From Planctomycetaceae bacterium (GTDB taxonomy: Bacteria; Planctomycetota; Planctomycetia; Pirellulales; Pirellulaceae): a stretch of DNA of 50,342 nt. The first letter of the stretch is position 1. Every line of letters starts with the position of its first letter. The stretch covers positions 1 through 50,342 of the forward strand of contig WFWZ01000292.1 in the NCBI GenBank assembly GCA_015490875.1, in the 5' to 3' direction. The notes below the pieces were generated by a model, which was not told where the DNA came from, did no database searches, and was given only the letters and a program-made list of their open reading frames with translations. The position numbers and the translations under genes were made by a program. Shown in pieces: positions 37,493-46,614 of this stretch.

Positions 37493-38761
37493 ATGTCTCA
37501 GCCCATTCCTCACGGCATGTCGCGTCGCCACTTCATGAGTCACCTGGCGGGGGCCTCCGCCATGTTCGGGTCGGCTCTGAGTCTCGGGCACTCGCTGCGC
37601 GTCCACGCCGATGAAATCAAACGACGCCGCAAAGCAGCCATCTTGCTGTGGATGGGTGGCGGACCCTCCACGATCGACATTTGGGATCTCAAGCCGGGCA
37701 CAAACACGGGTGGTCCCTTCCGGCCGATTTCGACCAGTGGGGATGTGCAGATCTGCGAGCATCTGCCGATGATGGCCAAACAGATGCACCACATGGCCAT
37801 CATCCGTTCGATGAGTACGCGTGAGGCCGATCACACGCGAGGTCGGTACTACATGCACACCGGGTACGCTCCCGATCCCAATGTCGAGCACCCCAGCTAT
37901 GGCGCGGTGATCGCGCATGAGTTGATCGACCAGCGCCCCGATCTGCAAATCCCCCCCTTCATTTCGATCGGTGGAGGGAGTGTCGGACCCGGCTTCCTCG
38001 GCATGGCTTGGGCTCCGTTTTCGGTCAATAGCAACGGCCAGGTTCGCAACTTGAATATGGGACTCGACCGCCAACGTCTGGCCAGCCGCCTCCGGACGCT
38101 CGAGCTGATCGAACAACGTTTCATCGAGCAACGCCGAGGTCTTCCCAGCGAGGAACATCGCCAGGTCGTCCAAAAGGCGGTCTACCTGATGACTAGCGAA
38201 CAAATGAAGGCGTTCAAGGTCAACGAAGAGCCGGAGGCGGTACGCGAGCGGTACGGCAATGATGCGTTCGGCCGTAGTTGCCTGATGGCGAGGCGCTTGG
38301 TCGAAGTCGGCGTTCCGTTCGTGGAGGTCGGATTCGGCGGCTGGGATAACCATTCGAACATCTTCCCCACCCTCGCGGACAACAAACTTCCGACGCTCGA
38401 CCGAGCCATGAGTGCTCTGGTGGAAGACTTGGAGCAACGAGGGTTGTTGCAGGATACGGTCATCATTTGGATGGGCGAGTTCAGCCGAACGCCGAGGATC
38501 AACGGCAATACGGGGCGCGACCATTGGGCTCGAGCCTGGAGTGTCGTCGTGGGCGGCGGTGGGATTCGCGGAGGTCAGGCGATTGGAGCGACGAACGAAG
38601 ATGGCACGCGCGTCGCCACCGACCCCTATACGGCCGAAGATGTCATGGCCAGCGTCTGCCATGCTTTGGGGATTTCGCTCGAGACGACCTTTACCAGCCG
38701 CAATGGCCGGCCGATGAAGATTGCCAATAGCGGGAAGGTCATCAAAGACTTGTTCGCCTGA
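37493..38761 (+). CDS. DUF1501 protein, Tat-exported (first copy)
   Basis: A 422-aa alkaline-phosphatase/sulfatase superfamily member. A twin-arginine signal (MSRRHFMSHLAGAS) starts near residue 9. Conserved blocks include LLWMGGGPSTID near the N-terminus, GGWDNH, and GEFSRTPRINGNTGRDHW, matching metal ligands of the superfamily. ATG 37493 is chosen, with GGAGGGAG upstream. The pairing with DUF1549/DUF1553 is a hallmark of Planctomycetes. Confidence 0.9.
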   Translation: MSQPIPHGMSRRHFMSHLAGASAMFGSALSLGHSLRVHADEIKRRRKAAILLWMGGGPSTIDIWDLKPGTNTGGPFRPISTSGDVQICEHLPMMAKQMHHMAIIRSMSTREADHTRGRYYMHTGYAPDPNVEHPSYGAVIAHELIDQRPDLQIPPFISIGGGSVGPGFLGMAWAPFSVNSNGQVRNLNMGLDRQRLASRLRTLELIEQRFIEQRRGLPSEEHRQVVQKAVYLMTSEQMKAFKVNEEPEAVRERYGNDAFGRSCLMARRLVEVGVPFVEVGFGGWDNHSNIFPTLADNKLPTLDRAMSALVEDLEQRGLLQDTVIIWMGEFSRTPRINGNTGRDHWARAWSVVVGGGGIRGGQAIGATNEDGTRVATDPYTAEDVMASVCHALGISLETTFTSRNGRPMKIANSGKVIKDLFA

Positions 38762-38795
38762 TCCGGCAGAGCCCCCTTGCCCGCGGTCGATTCGG

Positions 38796-39368
38796 ATGAA
38801 TAGCGCCTCCCAGTTGGACCTCGCCGTCAACTCCGATTGGGCTGCCTTCATCCAACGGCACCAACGCGACGTGTGGCGCTACCTGCGCGCGCTCGGGTGC
38901 TCACCCACTCAAGCGGACGACCTCACGCAGGAGACCTTTCTGCGCGTACTGCAGCGGCCGTTTACCGAAGTCGATCCACGAGCGACAGCGGCCTACCTGC
39001 GCAAAGTCGCCTATTCGCGGTTCGTCACCGAATGTCGCCGTACGGCTCGCCGCCCCGAAATCCGGCAACTCGAGGCCATCGATCGATTCTGGCAGCGATG
39101 GGTCGGCAGCGACTCGACCGACGAGTTGATCGACCACCTTCGGGAGTGCCTTGGGAAACTGACGGAGCGAGCTCGAAAGGCGTTGCAACTGCGTTATGGC
39201 GAGCAGGCATCGCGCAAGGCCATCGGCGCTGCGCTTCAGATGTCTGAGCATGGGGCGAAGAACTTATTGCAGCGAGCCAAGAAGAGCTTGCGGGAATGTA
39301 TCGAACGGCGAGTGCGGCGGTCGGAGCGTGAACCCCTGCCTCGCTCGCGGGGGAGATTGGACTCATGA
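38796..39368 (+). CDS. ECF RNA polymerase sigma factor coupled to a DUF1549/1553 fusion
   Basis: A 190-aa sigma factor. Region 2 is FIQRHQRDVWRYLRALGCS, then QADDLTQETFLRVL; region 4 is LTERARKALQLRYGEQASR, then AIGAALQMSEHGAKNLLQRAKKSL. ATG 38796 is used. Its stop TGA overlaps the ATG of the next gene (ATGA), so translation is coupled and the next gene's N-terminal domain is its likely regulator. It follows the DUF1501 gene at 34 bp and may be in the same operon. Confidence 0.85.
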   Translation: MNSASQLDLAVNSDWAAFIQRHQRDVWRYLRALGCSPTQADDLTQETFLRVLQRPFTEVDPRATAAYLRKVAYSRFVTECRRTARRPEIRQLEAIDRFWQRWVGSDSTDELIDHLRECLGKLTERARKALQLRYGEQASRKAIGAALQMSEHGAKNLLQRAKKSLRECIERRVRRSEREPLPRSRGRLDS

Positions 39369-41419
39369 CCGGCCACCCAACCACTTCCCATGACGACGCA
39401 GCCGATCGGGTGCTCGAGGTGTGGCTCGAAGAAGTCTACGCCGATGTGACTCCACCCGATCTGACGGAGCGCATTTTGCGAGCTGCTGGGAGCCTCGAGG
39501 ACATCGAAGACGGTTCCGACGTTTCCCACGAGATAGACGTCGACATTGCCCCCAGACCTCGTTCGCGTTCTTCCCACCGGTCGCCGTCCCGTGTTCCATC
39601 GGCTCGGCGCACTGCTTTGCGATTCGCCACGGCCGCGGCCGTGTTGCTGGCGCTGGTGGGCGGCCTCTGGTGGCTTGGCTCGGGCAACCCGCACCGACCC
39701 GTGGCAGAGCGGCCGAAGACACGATCCGGGAGAGACACGCATGTGTCACAGGTCCCTCCGGTACGTCACCGCTCGACGACCGACTCGTCGAAGCGCCTTG
39801 ACACGGAAAACGAACCATTGCCCTGGGAAAAGCCTCAGTCACTATCCGGCGAATCGAACGAACAAGTATCCGAAAAAGAAGACCGACAAGACGTGCCCCA
39901 ACTCGCCAATGACGCAATCGTGGCACGGATTGGCGAACTGCTCGGAAAGTCCTGGGAGGTCGCGCACGTCGAACCGGCGCCCCTTGCGGAAGACTTGATC
40001 TGGTGCCGCCGAGCCTACTTGCGACTGATCGGCCGGATTCCCACCGTCGATGAGTTGCAGCGTTTTTTGGACCTTCCCGAGGCGAATCGCCGCGTCGCCC
40101 TGGTGGACGCGTTGCTTGAGTCTCCTGAATATGCCGAGGAGCGTGCCGAGTTTTGGGCCGAGTTTTGGGCGAATGTGCTCGTCGGACGGACCGGTGGAAA
40201 AGGGAAGAAGCCGGGCAGTCGCGAGGCGCTCGTGGCGTATCTGAAAGATGCGGTCTTCGAGAATCGCCCCTTCAATGAACTGGTCTATGAGCTCTTGAGT
40301 GCCTCAGGACCTGGGGCGCCCGAGGAACCATCGCCGGTCCACTTCTGGTTGATCCACTATGGACGGGATGCGGTTCGTGTGACCGATTGGGCGACACGCG
40401 TCTTTTGGGCTCGGCCCGTCGGTTGCGTCCGCTGCCACGACCAGTTCGACGGCCCGCTGCGGCAGGAAGATTTCTGGTCGCTCAATGCCGTGCTGCGCAC
40501 GGTGCGGCTCGAACGGGGCAATCCCCCGAAACTCGGCGTCATCCCCAAAGGGCATTTGGAAGAAGTCTATTTCGAACGACCCGATGGACGGCTGGCCATG
40601 GCTCAGCCCCGTCTGCCCGATGGTTCGCCACTGGAAGAGCAGCTCGCCCGCGATCCCGCGAAACTCCGCCAAGTCGTGGCTCGCCAGTTTGCCGATGCGC
40701 CCTTTGTGGCTCGAGCTCTCGTGAACCGATTCTGGGCGCACTTCTTGGGCTTCGGCTTTACGCGACCGGTCGAGGACATGGCCCCGCCTCGCGAAGTGGC
40801 GCACGCCGAACTGCTCGAGTTCCTTGCCGGCCAAGTGCGAGCTCATGGTTATGACTGCCGGAAACTCATGCGTTGGATCGTCTTGAGTGACCCGTTTGGA
40901 CGGTCCAGTCAGGTGATGCCTCAGAACGAGAAGGACCGTCCCGAACTCGGGACCCTACCCTTGTTCGCTCGCTACTATGTGCGTCCCATGGCCCCGGAAG
41001 CCGTTTTCCAATCCCTGATGCTGGTTGCTCAGCCGCAACAGCGCAGTGATGCAGCCCTGGCGGCGCGTCGCCAATGGCTGGGGCATTGGTCCCAATCGAT
41101 GGAGACCGACGAAGGAGGAGAGCACTCGCTCTTTCACCAAGGCGTGCAGAAGTCGTGGGAGTTGATGAACGATCCGCTCATGCAGCGCGCCACCAGCAGT
41201 GAAGAGAAAGGTTTCTTAAGGCAGGTGGCGCAGAGTCGTTTAGCGCCGGATGAAAAGATCACACATCTCTTTCTAGCCGCCTTGGCTCGACAGCCGACCA
41301 AGCGCGAGCGGGAACTCGCTTGGTCGTTGCTGGAACAAAACGCCGACGATCCCGCCAAGGCACTCGAAGATATTTGGTGGGCGCTGCTCAACAGCAGCGA
41401 ATTCCTCTCGGATCACTAG
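39365..41419 (+). CDS. Anti-sigma-like/DUF1549/DUF1553 fusion (second copy)
   Basis: A 684-aa protein. Residues 1-85 have a short acidic opening (LEVWLEEVYADVTPPDLTERIL) as in planctomycete anti-sigma proteins, followed by a basic stretch and a transmembrane helix near 86-106, then a disordered linker. From about residue 205 it is a DUF1549/DUF1553 protein: CRRAYLRLIGRIPTVDEL, C354-x2-C357-H358 (CVRCHDQF) and ALVNRFWAHFLGFGF, ending NSSEFLSDH. The C-terminal domain would sit outside the membrane and the N-terminal part inside with the sigma factor. The regulatory reading is inferred from coupling and layout. Confidence 0.82.
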   Translation: MTGHPTTSHDDAADRVLEVWLEEVYADVTPPDLTERILRAAGSLEDIEDGSDVSHEIDVDIAPRPRSRSSHRSPSRVPSARRTALRFATAAAVLLALVGGLWWLGSGNPHRPVAERPKTRSGRDTHVSQVPPVRHRSTTDSSKRLDTENEPLPWEKPQSLSGESNEQVSEKEDRQDVPQLANDAIVARIGELLGKSWEVAHVEPAPLAEDLIWCRRAYLRLIGRIPTVDELQRFLDLPEANRRVALVDALLESPEYAEERAEFWAEFWANVLVGRTGGKGKKPGSREALVAYLKDAVFENRPFNELVYELLSASGPGAPEEPSPVHFWLIHYGRDAVRVTDWATRVFWARPVGCVRCHDQFDGPLRQEDFWSLNAVLRTVRLERGNPPKLGVIPKGHLEEVYFERPDGRLAMAQPRLPDGSPLEEQLARDPAKLRQVVARQFADAPFVARALVNRFWAHFLGFGFTRPVEDMAPPREVAHAELLEFLAGQVRAHGYDCRKLMRWIVLSDPFGRSSQVMPQNEKDRPELGTLPLFARYYVRPMAPEAVFQSLMLVAQPQQRSDAALAARRQWLGHWSQSMETDEGGEHSLFHQGVQKSWELMNDPLMQRATSSEEKGFLRQVAQSRLAPDEKITHLFLAALARQPTKRERELAWSLLEQNADDPAKALEDIWWALLNSSEFLSDH

Positions 41420-41428
41420 AGCTGCCTT

Positions 41429-42805
41429 CTACCAGCCTAGAAATGGGACGGGCACCAGGAATGCGTGTTGTTCCAGGAGACTCCAACCGCCGTACCAGGA
41501 TGTGTAGCGAGTGAAGAAGGAGAGGAGAGAGTAGAAGGCGGCGACCGTGCCGGCCGCGCCGATGAGCGGCACGAACAGGAGGGCATGGAACCACCCGAGT
41601 TTCCGATTGGCCTTCTTGCGAGCTCGCGCCACGGCCCAACCCTGCACCCATCGCGACGGCAGGGCGAAGAGTACGAAGAGGAGACTCGGCAGGTAGGTCA
41701 CCTCTCGAGGCAGGAGTTCGATCTTGAGCAGATAAAGTGGCAGAGCGAATGCCAGGGTGATCGTCAGTGCAATTCCTCCCGCCAACGGCACGCGATACCA
41801 GTTCTTCCACGCACGCTTCACGTCGAAGAGTCGTCGCCACTTTCCGTCCGCGGCATACTCGACTTGGACCATGGGCAAGTGGAAGACGGCCAAGGCGAAC
41901 GTGACGCCGCTGATCAATCCCCAAAGGGCCTGGCCGTCGGCATCGGGATCGGTGGCCGCCACACCGAAAAGAACCGGGATGAAGAGCCACGCTACGGTTC
42001 CGAGAAACCCGACCAATCCCAGGCGGAAGTAATACCCTAGCCGGAGCGACGTGACGAAGTCCCACAGCGCGTCGGCCGCCCGGTCGATCTTGCCCGGCTC
42101 GCGCAGCCACCGTACGAAGCGCAGTGGAGCCGGCCAGAAGAAATGCCGCAGTCGTCCTCCTCGGTACCACGCCCAGAGAATATGTCCGACAGCCAGGACG
42201 ACGGCGATGACGAGAACCACCGACCAGCGCGCCGCGACGGGCGAGTCGGCATCGATGAGTCGAGCCGAATACCAGTAACTCGAAATCAAGGTCACCGGCA
42301 GCATCACCAGCCAGGTGCCCAGCACGATGCTGCCCACACGTGCCGCCTTGCGAATGCCGACCCACCCGGCGGACAAGCGACCGGTCCTCGCGATGCGCCC
42401 GGCGACTTCCAATAGGTAACCGAGACTCAAGAGTTGAACGATGGGGATCGTCGCGAGGATCGCCAGGCCGATCACCAGCGAGACGCACCCGAAACACCAT
42501 TCCCACGCGGAAGCGAAAGCTCGCAAGATCCGCCTAATCCAGCCGGGCGGGGTGTCCATCGCCGTGGTGTCGACGAGCTCTTCAGCGTCGACGATCTCTT
42601 CGGCCACGAAGATGTCGCTTGCCACGGCATCGACGATGACTTCGCCGCTGGAGCTGCTGTCTTGCCCCTCAGGAAATGCAGAAGCCGAACCCGTCCCATG
42701 CCAGCCACGATCGAGGCTGTGATCTCGCGGCCGCTTGCTCGGGTCGCTCGAGGGCATCGGGTCGATTCCTGGAAAGTCGGATGCAGCAGGGCCTTTCCCG
42801 ATCAT
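41429..42805 (-). CDS. Polytopic membrane protein (DUF4013-like)
   Basis: About 458 aa. A polar, acidic N-terminus of about 80 residues is followed by at least six hydrophobic helices (for example FGCVSLVIGLAILATIPIV and LSLGYLLEVAGRI). The pattern resembles DUF4013-type membrane proteins; the match is weak. ATG 42805 has GAGGGA about 9 nt upstream; the frame is open to 42856. Function unknown. It runs against the DUF1549/1553 genes on either side. Confidence 0.65.
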   Translation of the reverse strand: MIGKGPAASDFPGIDPMPSSDPSKRPRDHSLDRGWHGTGSASAFPEGQDSSSSGEVIVDAVASDIFVAEEIVDAEELVDTTAMDTPPGWIRRILRAFASAWEWCFGCVSLVIGLAILATIPIVQLLSLGYLLEVAGRIARTGRLSAGWVGIRKAARVGSIVLGTWLVMLPVTLISSYWYSARLIDADSPVAARWSVVLVIAVVLAVGHILWAWYRGGRLRHFFWPAPLRFVRWLREPGKIDRAADALWDFVTSLRLGYYFRLGLVGFLGTVAWLFIPVLFGVAATDPDADGQALWGLISGVTFALAVFHLPMVQVEYAADGKWRRLFDVKRAWKNWYRVPLAGGIALTITLAFALPLYLLKIELLPREVTYLPSLLFVLFALPSRWVQGWAVARARKKANRKLGWFHALLFVPLIGAAGTVAAFYSLLSFFTRYTSWYGGWSLLEQHAFLVPVPFLGW

Positions 42806-43025
42806 GGATCGTGCTCCCTCGATTGTAGCGGCTGGTGCCCCGGCGCGACGCAGCATTTCTCTCCAGGATTCGAGCCATCTCTGCTATTCTTGGAAAAAAG
42901 CTCGCGAAAAATCCCAAGATTGCGCTGCCGCGAGCGAACTTGAGCCAGAGTCCACCCGCGCCGCGCTGCCGGGGCATCTTGCCTCTGGGTGTCCCGCACA
43001 GGTCCTTGCGATGGAGAATCCAGCG

Positions 43026-44678
43026 ATGTGGAAGAAGAAAGCACTGCTGGCGGTCCTGGCGGCCGTGGGATTGTTGACGATCGGTGCCAACTTCTTCAAC
43101 GACGACCGACTCGAAGAGCCCAGCGTTTCGGTCGTACCTGCTTGGAAGTCGACCGACCTGCGCCACACAGTGGCGAAACTCGATGCGGCCTTCGAAGAAG
43201 ACTGGAAAGCGGCCGGTCTGCAGCCGACCTCCCGTGCCGACGATCTGACGATCGCCCGCCGAATCGCGCTCGGGCTCATGGGAACCATACCGTCGCTGGA
43301 AGAGATTCGTGCTCTGGAGAAGCTACCGCCGGAGCAGCGTTTGCCTTCGTGGTTAGAGCATGTCTTTTCGGATCGGCGTTACGCCGACTTCATCGCCGAA
43401 CGATTGGCTCGATGCTACGTGGGCACCAAGGAAGGCCAATTCATTCTCTATCGCCGCCGTCGTTTCGTTTCGTGGCTCAGCGATCAACTTGCGGCTAATC
43501 GGCCGTATGACAGCCTTGTTCGTGATCTTGTCGCGGGCAACGGGATTTGGACCGATGAACCGGCTGTGAACTTCATTACGGTGACACTCGATGCCAATGA
43601 AGAACAACAGCCCGATCCCGTACTGCTTGCCGGCGCTACGGCTCGCGCGTTTCTCGGGATGCGCATCGACTGCCTGCAGTGTCATGACGATCGACTGGGT
43701 ACGGTCACGTTGGGCACGCCGGAGGAACCTCGTGAAGGGTTGCAACAAGACTTCCATCGCCTGGCCGCGTTCTATTCCGAGACGGAACTGTCGCTTCTGG
43801 GCGTCGACGACGAAGTGGGCCGCGGCTACCGTTACAAGTTCTTGGGCGAGGACCATGACGAGCTGGTGCCTCCAGTTGTTCCCTTTGGCCAGGAGTGGGT
43901 TCCCAAGGGAGGCACGCGCCGCGAGCAACTGGCGGGGTGGCTGACAGATCCTCGAAACAAGCCGTTTGCCCGAGCCATCGTCAATCGCATGTGGGCGATC
44001 CTTTTCGGCAAGCCTCTCGTCGAACCGATCGACGACATTCCACTCATCGGCCCGCACCCTCGAGCCTTGGAGATTCTCGCGGACGACTTCATCGAACACG
44101 GTTACGACTTGCGGCGACTAATCACGATCATCGTGGCAAGTCGTCCTTTTCAGCTCAGCAGTACTTCCGATGCGTTTACCATCACGGACCGGCACCAGGA
44201 ACATTGGGCCGCGTTTCCTCTCGTGCGACTCCGTCCCGAACAGATTGCCGGCTCGATCGTCCAGGCTTGTTCCTTGACGACGATCGACGCACGGTCACAT
44301 ATCCTGCAACAGTTGATTGCCTATTTCCAAAGCGCGGACTTCGTCCAACGCTATGGCGACAAAGGTGAAGACGAATTCGTGGACCGAGGGGGCACGGTGA
44401 CCCAGCGGTTGCTGCTGATGAACGGGGATCTTGTGAAGGAGTGGACCGAGGAAAACGCGATTCGCAATGCGTCTTCCCGCATTCGCATCCTGTGCCCCGA
44501 TCCAGAGAAAGCGGTCGAGGTAACTTACCTCTGTGTGTTGACGCGAAGACCGACTCCGCGGGAAGCGGCGTACTTTACCCAGCGTATCTCCGAGACTCCC
44601 AAACAGAAACGTCAGGAGGTCCTGGAAGATCTCTTTTGGGTCCTCATCAACGGGACGGAGTTTTCCTGGAACCATTGA
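43026..44678 (+). CDS. DUF1549/DUF1553 protein (third copy)
   Basis: A 550-aa protein. ATG 43026 (GGAG 9 nt upstream) gives a signal-anchor (WKKKALLAVLAAVGLLTIGANFF); ATG 43011 is an alternative. Domains: IARRIALGLMGTIPSLEEI, C216-x2-C219-H220 (CLQCHDDRLG) and AIVNRMWAILFGKPL, ending GTEFSWNH. Compared with the first copy the HPF after the CxxCH is lost. Paired with the second DUF1501 gene, 93 bp downstream. Confidence 0.87.
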   Translation: MWKKKALLAVLAAVGLLTIGANFFNDDRLEEPSVSVVPAWKSTDLRHTVAKLDAAFEEDWKAAGLQPTSRADDLTIARRIALGLMGTIPSLEEIRALEKLPPEQRLPSWLEHVFSDRRYADFIAERLARCYVGTKEGQFILYRRRRFVSWLSDQLAANRPYDSLVRDLVAGNGIWTDEPAVNFITVTLDANEEQQPDPVLLAGATARAFLGMRIDCLQCHDDRLGTVTLGTPEEPREGLQQDFHRLAAFYSETELSLLGVDDEVGRGYRYKFLGEDHDELVPPVVPFGQEWVPKGGTRREQLAGWLTDPRNKPFARAIVNRMWAILFGKPLVEPIDDIPLIGPHPRALEILADDFIEHGYDLRRLITIIVASRPFQLSSTSDAFTITDRHQEHWAAFPLVRLRPEQIAGSIVQACSLTTIDARSHILQQLIAYFQSADFVQRYGDKGEDEFVDRGGTVTQRLLLMNGDLVKEWTEENAIRNASSRIRILCPDPEKAVEVTYLCVLTRRPTPREAAYFTQRISETPKQKRQEVLEDLFWVLINGTEFSWNH

Positions 44679-44771
44679 GACAAAACCTGGGGTCGCGGAT
44701 CCATTGAGAGGTCTTTCGTTTTGAAGATGCTCGATTCGCGACTCTCCTCACATAACAACGAGGAAACGAAG

Positions 44772-46094
44772 ATGACCGACGGCACTCCTTCCGGCCATTG
44801 CGGCTCGCCCGAGCACTTTTCCCGCCGCACGTTACTCCAGGGCACCCTCGGCGCCGGTGCACTTTGGCTCACTCATGTGGCCGAACGACTGGCACTTGCC
44901 GATGAGCGATCTCGAGGCCGCAAGGCGCCTCGCTCGGTCATCGTTCTGTGGCTCAACGGCGGCCCCAGCCAGCTCGAAACCTTCGATCCTCATCCGGGAA
45001 CGTGGATTGGAGGCGAGACGCGGGCGATCGACACGCCCGTCAAAGGGCTGCGGATCGGTTCAGGGCTGGCGCGGACGGCCGAGTGGATGGATCGGTTGGC
45101 TGTGATCCGGTCGGTGACTTCCAAAGAGGGCGATCATGAGCGAGCCACGTACAACATGAAGACCGGCTTCCGGCCCGACCCGACGCTCGTTCATCCTTCC
45201 ATTGGCGCTGTCCTGTGTCACCAGAAGCGAGACGACGTGGAGATTCCGCGGCACGTGTCGATTCTTCCCGGGCCGTGGCCGGCGCGTGGCGGGTATTTGG
45301 GGGATGAGTACGATGCGTTTCGGATGGGCGATCCGGCCAATCCCATTCCCGACGTAAGGCGTCGCGTGCCTCAGGAACGTTTTCGACGTCGCGTCGACGA
45401 CTTGCTGAACGTCGTCGAACCCGCATTTGCGCGTGGTCGGTTGCAGGATCTCGATCGGCACACGTTGCATCAACATTCCTTCCGAGCCGCTTTGCGGATG
45501 ATGTCCTCGGAGCAGCTTGCCGCATTCGACGTCTCGAAGGAACCGGCGTCGGTGCGCGCCGCATTTGGAGACACCCCCTTCGGTCGAGGATGTCTGGCGG
45601 CCGTTCGGTTGATCGGTGTCGGCGTGCGCTGCGTCGAAGTGACACTCTCAGGTTGGGACAGCCATGCGAATAACCACTCCGCCCAGCACGCGCGGCTTGA
45701 AACATTGGATCCGGCGATGTCGGCGCTCATCCGGGAGCTGCATGAGCGGGAACTATTCGACGACACGCTCATCCTCTGTGCTGGCGAATTCGGCCGGACG
45801 CCGCGCATCAACGACGCGGGCGGGCGAGACCATTGGCCGCACGGGTTCAGCGTGGTGCTGGGAGGAGGACGGATTCGAGGAGGAGTCGTCTATGGGGAGA
45901 CCAACGCCAATCCGTCTCGCGACGAACACGATCCACTCAAGGACGTGGCGCTACCTCGCCCCGTCGAAGACATCCACGCCACGATCTACCGGGCGCTCGA
46001 GATCGACTACGAGAAGGAGCTGCAAACACCGATCGGTCGTCCCATGACCTTCTCGAAAGGAACGCCGATCGGCGAAATTTTGGAAGAGGCATGA
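44772..46094 (+). CDS. DUF1501 protein, Tat-exported (second copy)
   Basis: A 440-aa protein. Twin-arginine signal FSRRTLLQGTLGAGAL; VLWLNGGPSQLETFD, LSGWDSHANNH and GEFGRTPRINDAGGRDHWP are the family blocks. ATG 44772 has GAGGAAA 8 nt upstream. It forms a pair with the third DUF1549/1553 gene. Confidence 0.9.
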   Translation: MTDGTPSGHCGSPEHFSRRTLLQGTLGAGALWLTHVAERLALADERSRGRKAPRSVIVLWLNGGPSQLETFDPHPGTWIGGETRAIDTPVKGLRIGSGLARTAEWMDRLAVIRSVTSKEGDHERATYNMKTGFRPDPTLVHPSIGAVLCHQKRDDVEIPRHVSILPGPWPARGGYLGDEYDAFRMGDPANPIPDVRRRVPQERFRRRVDDLLNVVEPAFARGRLQDLDRHTLHQHSFRAALRMMSSEQLAAFDVSKEPASVRAAFGDTPFGRGCLAAVRLIGVGVRCVEVTLSGWDSHANNHSAQHARLETLDPAMSALIRELHERELFDDTLILCAGEFGRTPRINDAGGRDHWPHGFSVVLGGGRIRGGVVYGETNANPSRDEHDPLKDVALPRPVEDIHATIYRALEIDYEKELQTPIGRPMTFSKGTPIGEILEEA

Positions 46095-46120
46095 GGTTGC
46101 TCCAAGCCACCTGGCCCTAC

Positions 46121-46143
46121 GTAGGTCAGGCTTTCCAGCCTGC
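46121..46143 (+). repeat. Planctomycete hairpin repeat, copy 1
   Basis: GTAGGTCAGGCTTTCC followed by AGCCTGC. The unit contains an inverted repeat GTCAGGCT-TTCC-AGCCTGAC, here with the last A lost. It lies 27 bp after the DUF1501 stop. Confidence 0.7.
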
Positions 46144-46168
46144 CAGAAGGATTCTCGCAGAGCCTCTC

Positions 46169-46192
46169 GTAGGTCAGGCTTTCCAGCCTGAC
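46169..46192 (+). repeat. Planctomycete hairpin repeat, copy 2
   Basis: Same unit as copy 1, 25 bp further on, with a perfect 8-bp stem (GTCAGGCT with AGCCTGAC) and TTCC loop. Confidence 0.75.
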
Positions 46193-46204
46193 GAAATCTC
46201 TCTC

Positions 46205-46232
46205 TCTCGCAGAGGCGCAAAGAGCGCAGAGG
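46205..46232 (+). repeat. REP-like element, copy A
   Basis: TCTCGC followed by AGAGGCGCAAAGAGCGCAG and AGG. Similar units occur inverted at 46303-46330 and again at 50095-50124. Confidence 0.5.
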
Positions 46233-46302
46233 GGTTTTTGTAGAATGAGAATGGACAGCGTGTTCGTCGTCCGTCCCCATCTATTGCTTCCCCGTAATTC
46301 CT

Positions 46303-46330
46303 CCTTTGCGTCTTGGCGTCTTTGCGCGAG
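46303..46330 (-). repeat. REP-like element, copy B (inverted)
   Basis: Reverse complement of the copy A type, with several substitutions. Confidence 0.45.
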
Positions 46331-46334
46331 GATT

Positions 46335-46354
46335 CTGTGGGCTCGCGCCCACAG
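46335..46354. repeat. Intergenic hairpin
   Basis: CTGTGGGC-TCGC-GCCCACAG, perfect 8-bp stem; no T tract, so not a standard terminator. Confidence 0.5.
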
Positions 46355-46419
46355 CTATTGCGTGCCGCCGCTTCGCGGCTGATCGAAGGGATACCGCCTC
46401 TTCGCGGTTTCGGTGGTAC

Positions 46420-46443
46420 GTAGGTCAGACTTTCCAGCCCGAC
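46420..46443 (+). repeat. Planctomycete hairpin repeat, copy 3 (diverged)
   Basis: Same unit with substitutions that break two of the eight stem pairs. Confidence 0.65.
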
Positions 46444-46614
46444 TAGGGCGGCCGTGGCCAGTGTCGGGTCTCTGCGACAGAGCGCCGGTTCACTCCCGCT
46501 GGCCCCGACGGCACAAAAATCGGCATTGACCGCCGAACGGGATTCTTCCACGATAGGGCTCGCGGTTTCCGGCTGATGGCCGAGTTGATCCCGACCTTTG
46601 GGCCAGGAGTGACC

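Larger units (their letters stand above)
46095..46614. other. Repeat-rich spacer
   Basis: Non-coding except for the listed repeats and hairpins. It separates the DUF1501 gene from the methyltransferase and looks like accumulated repeat debris. Confidence 0.6.
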
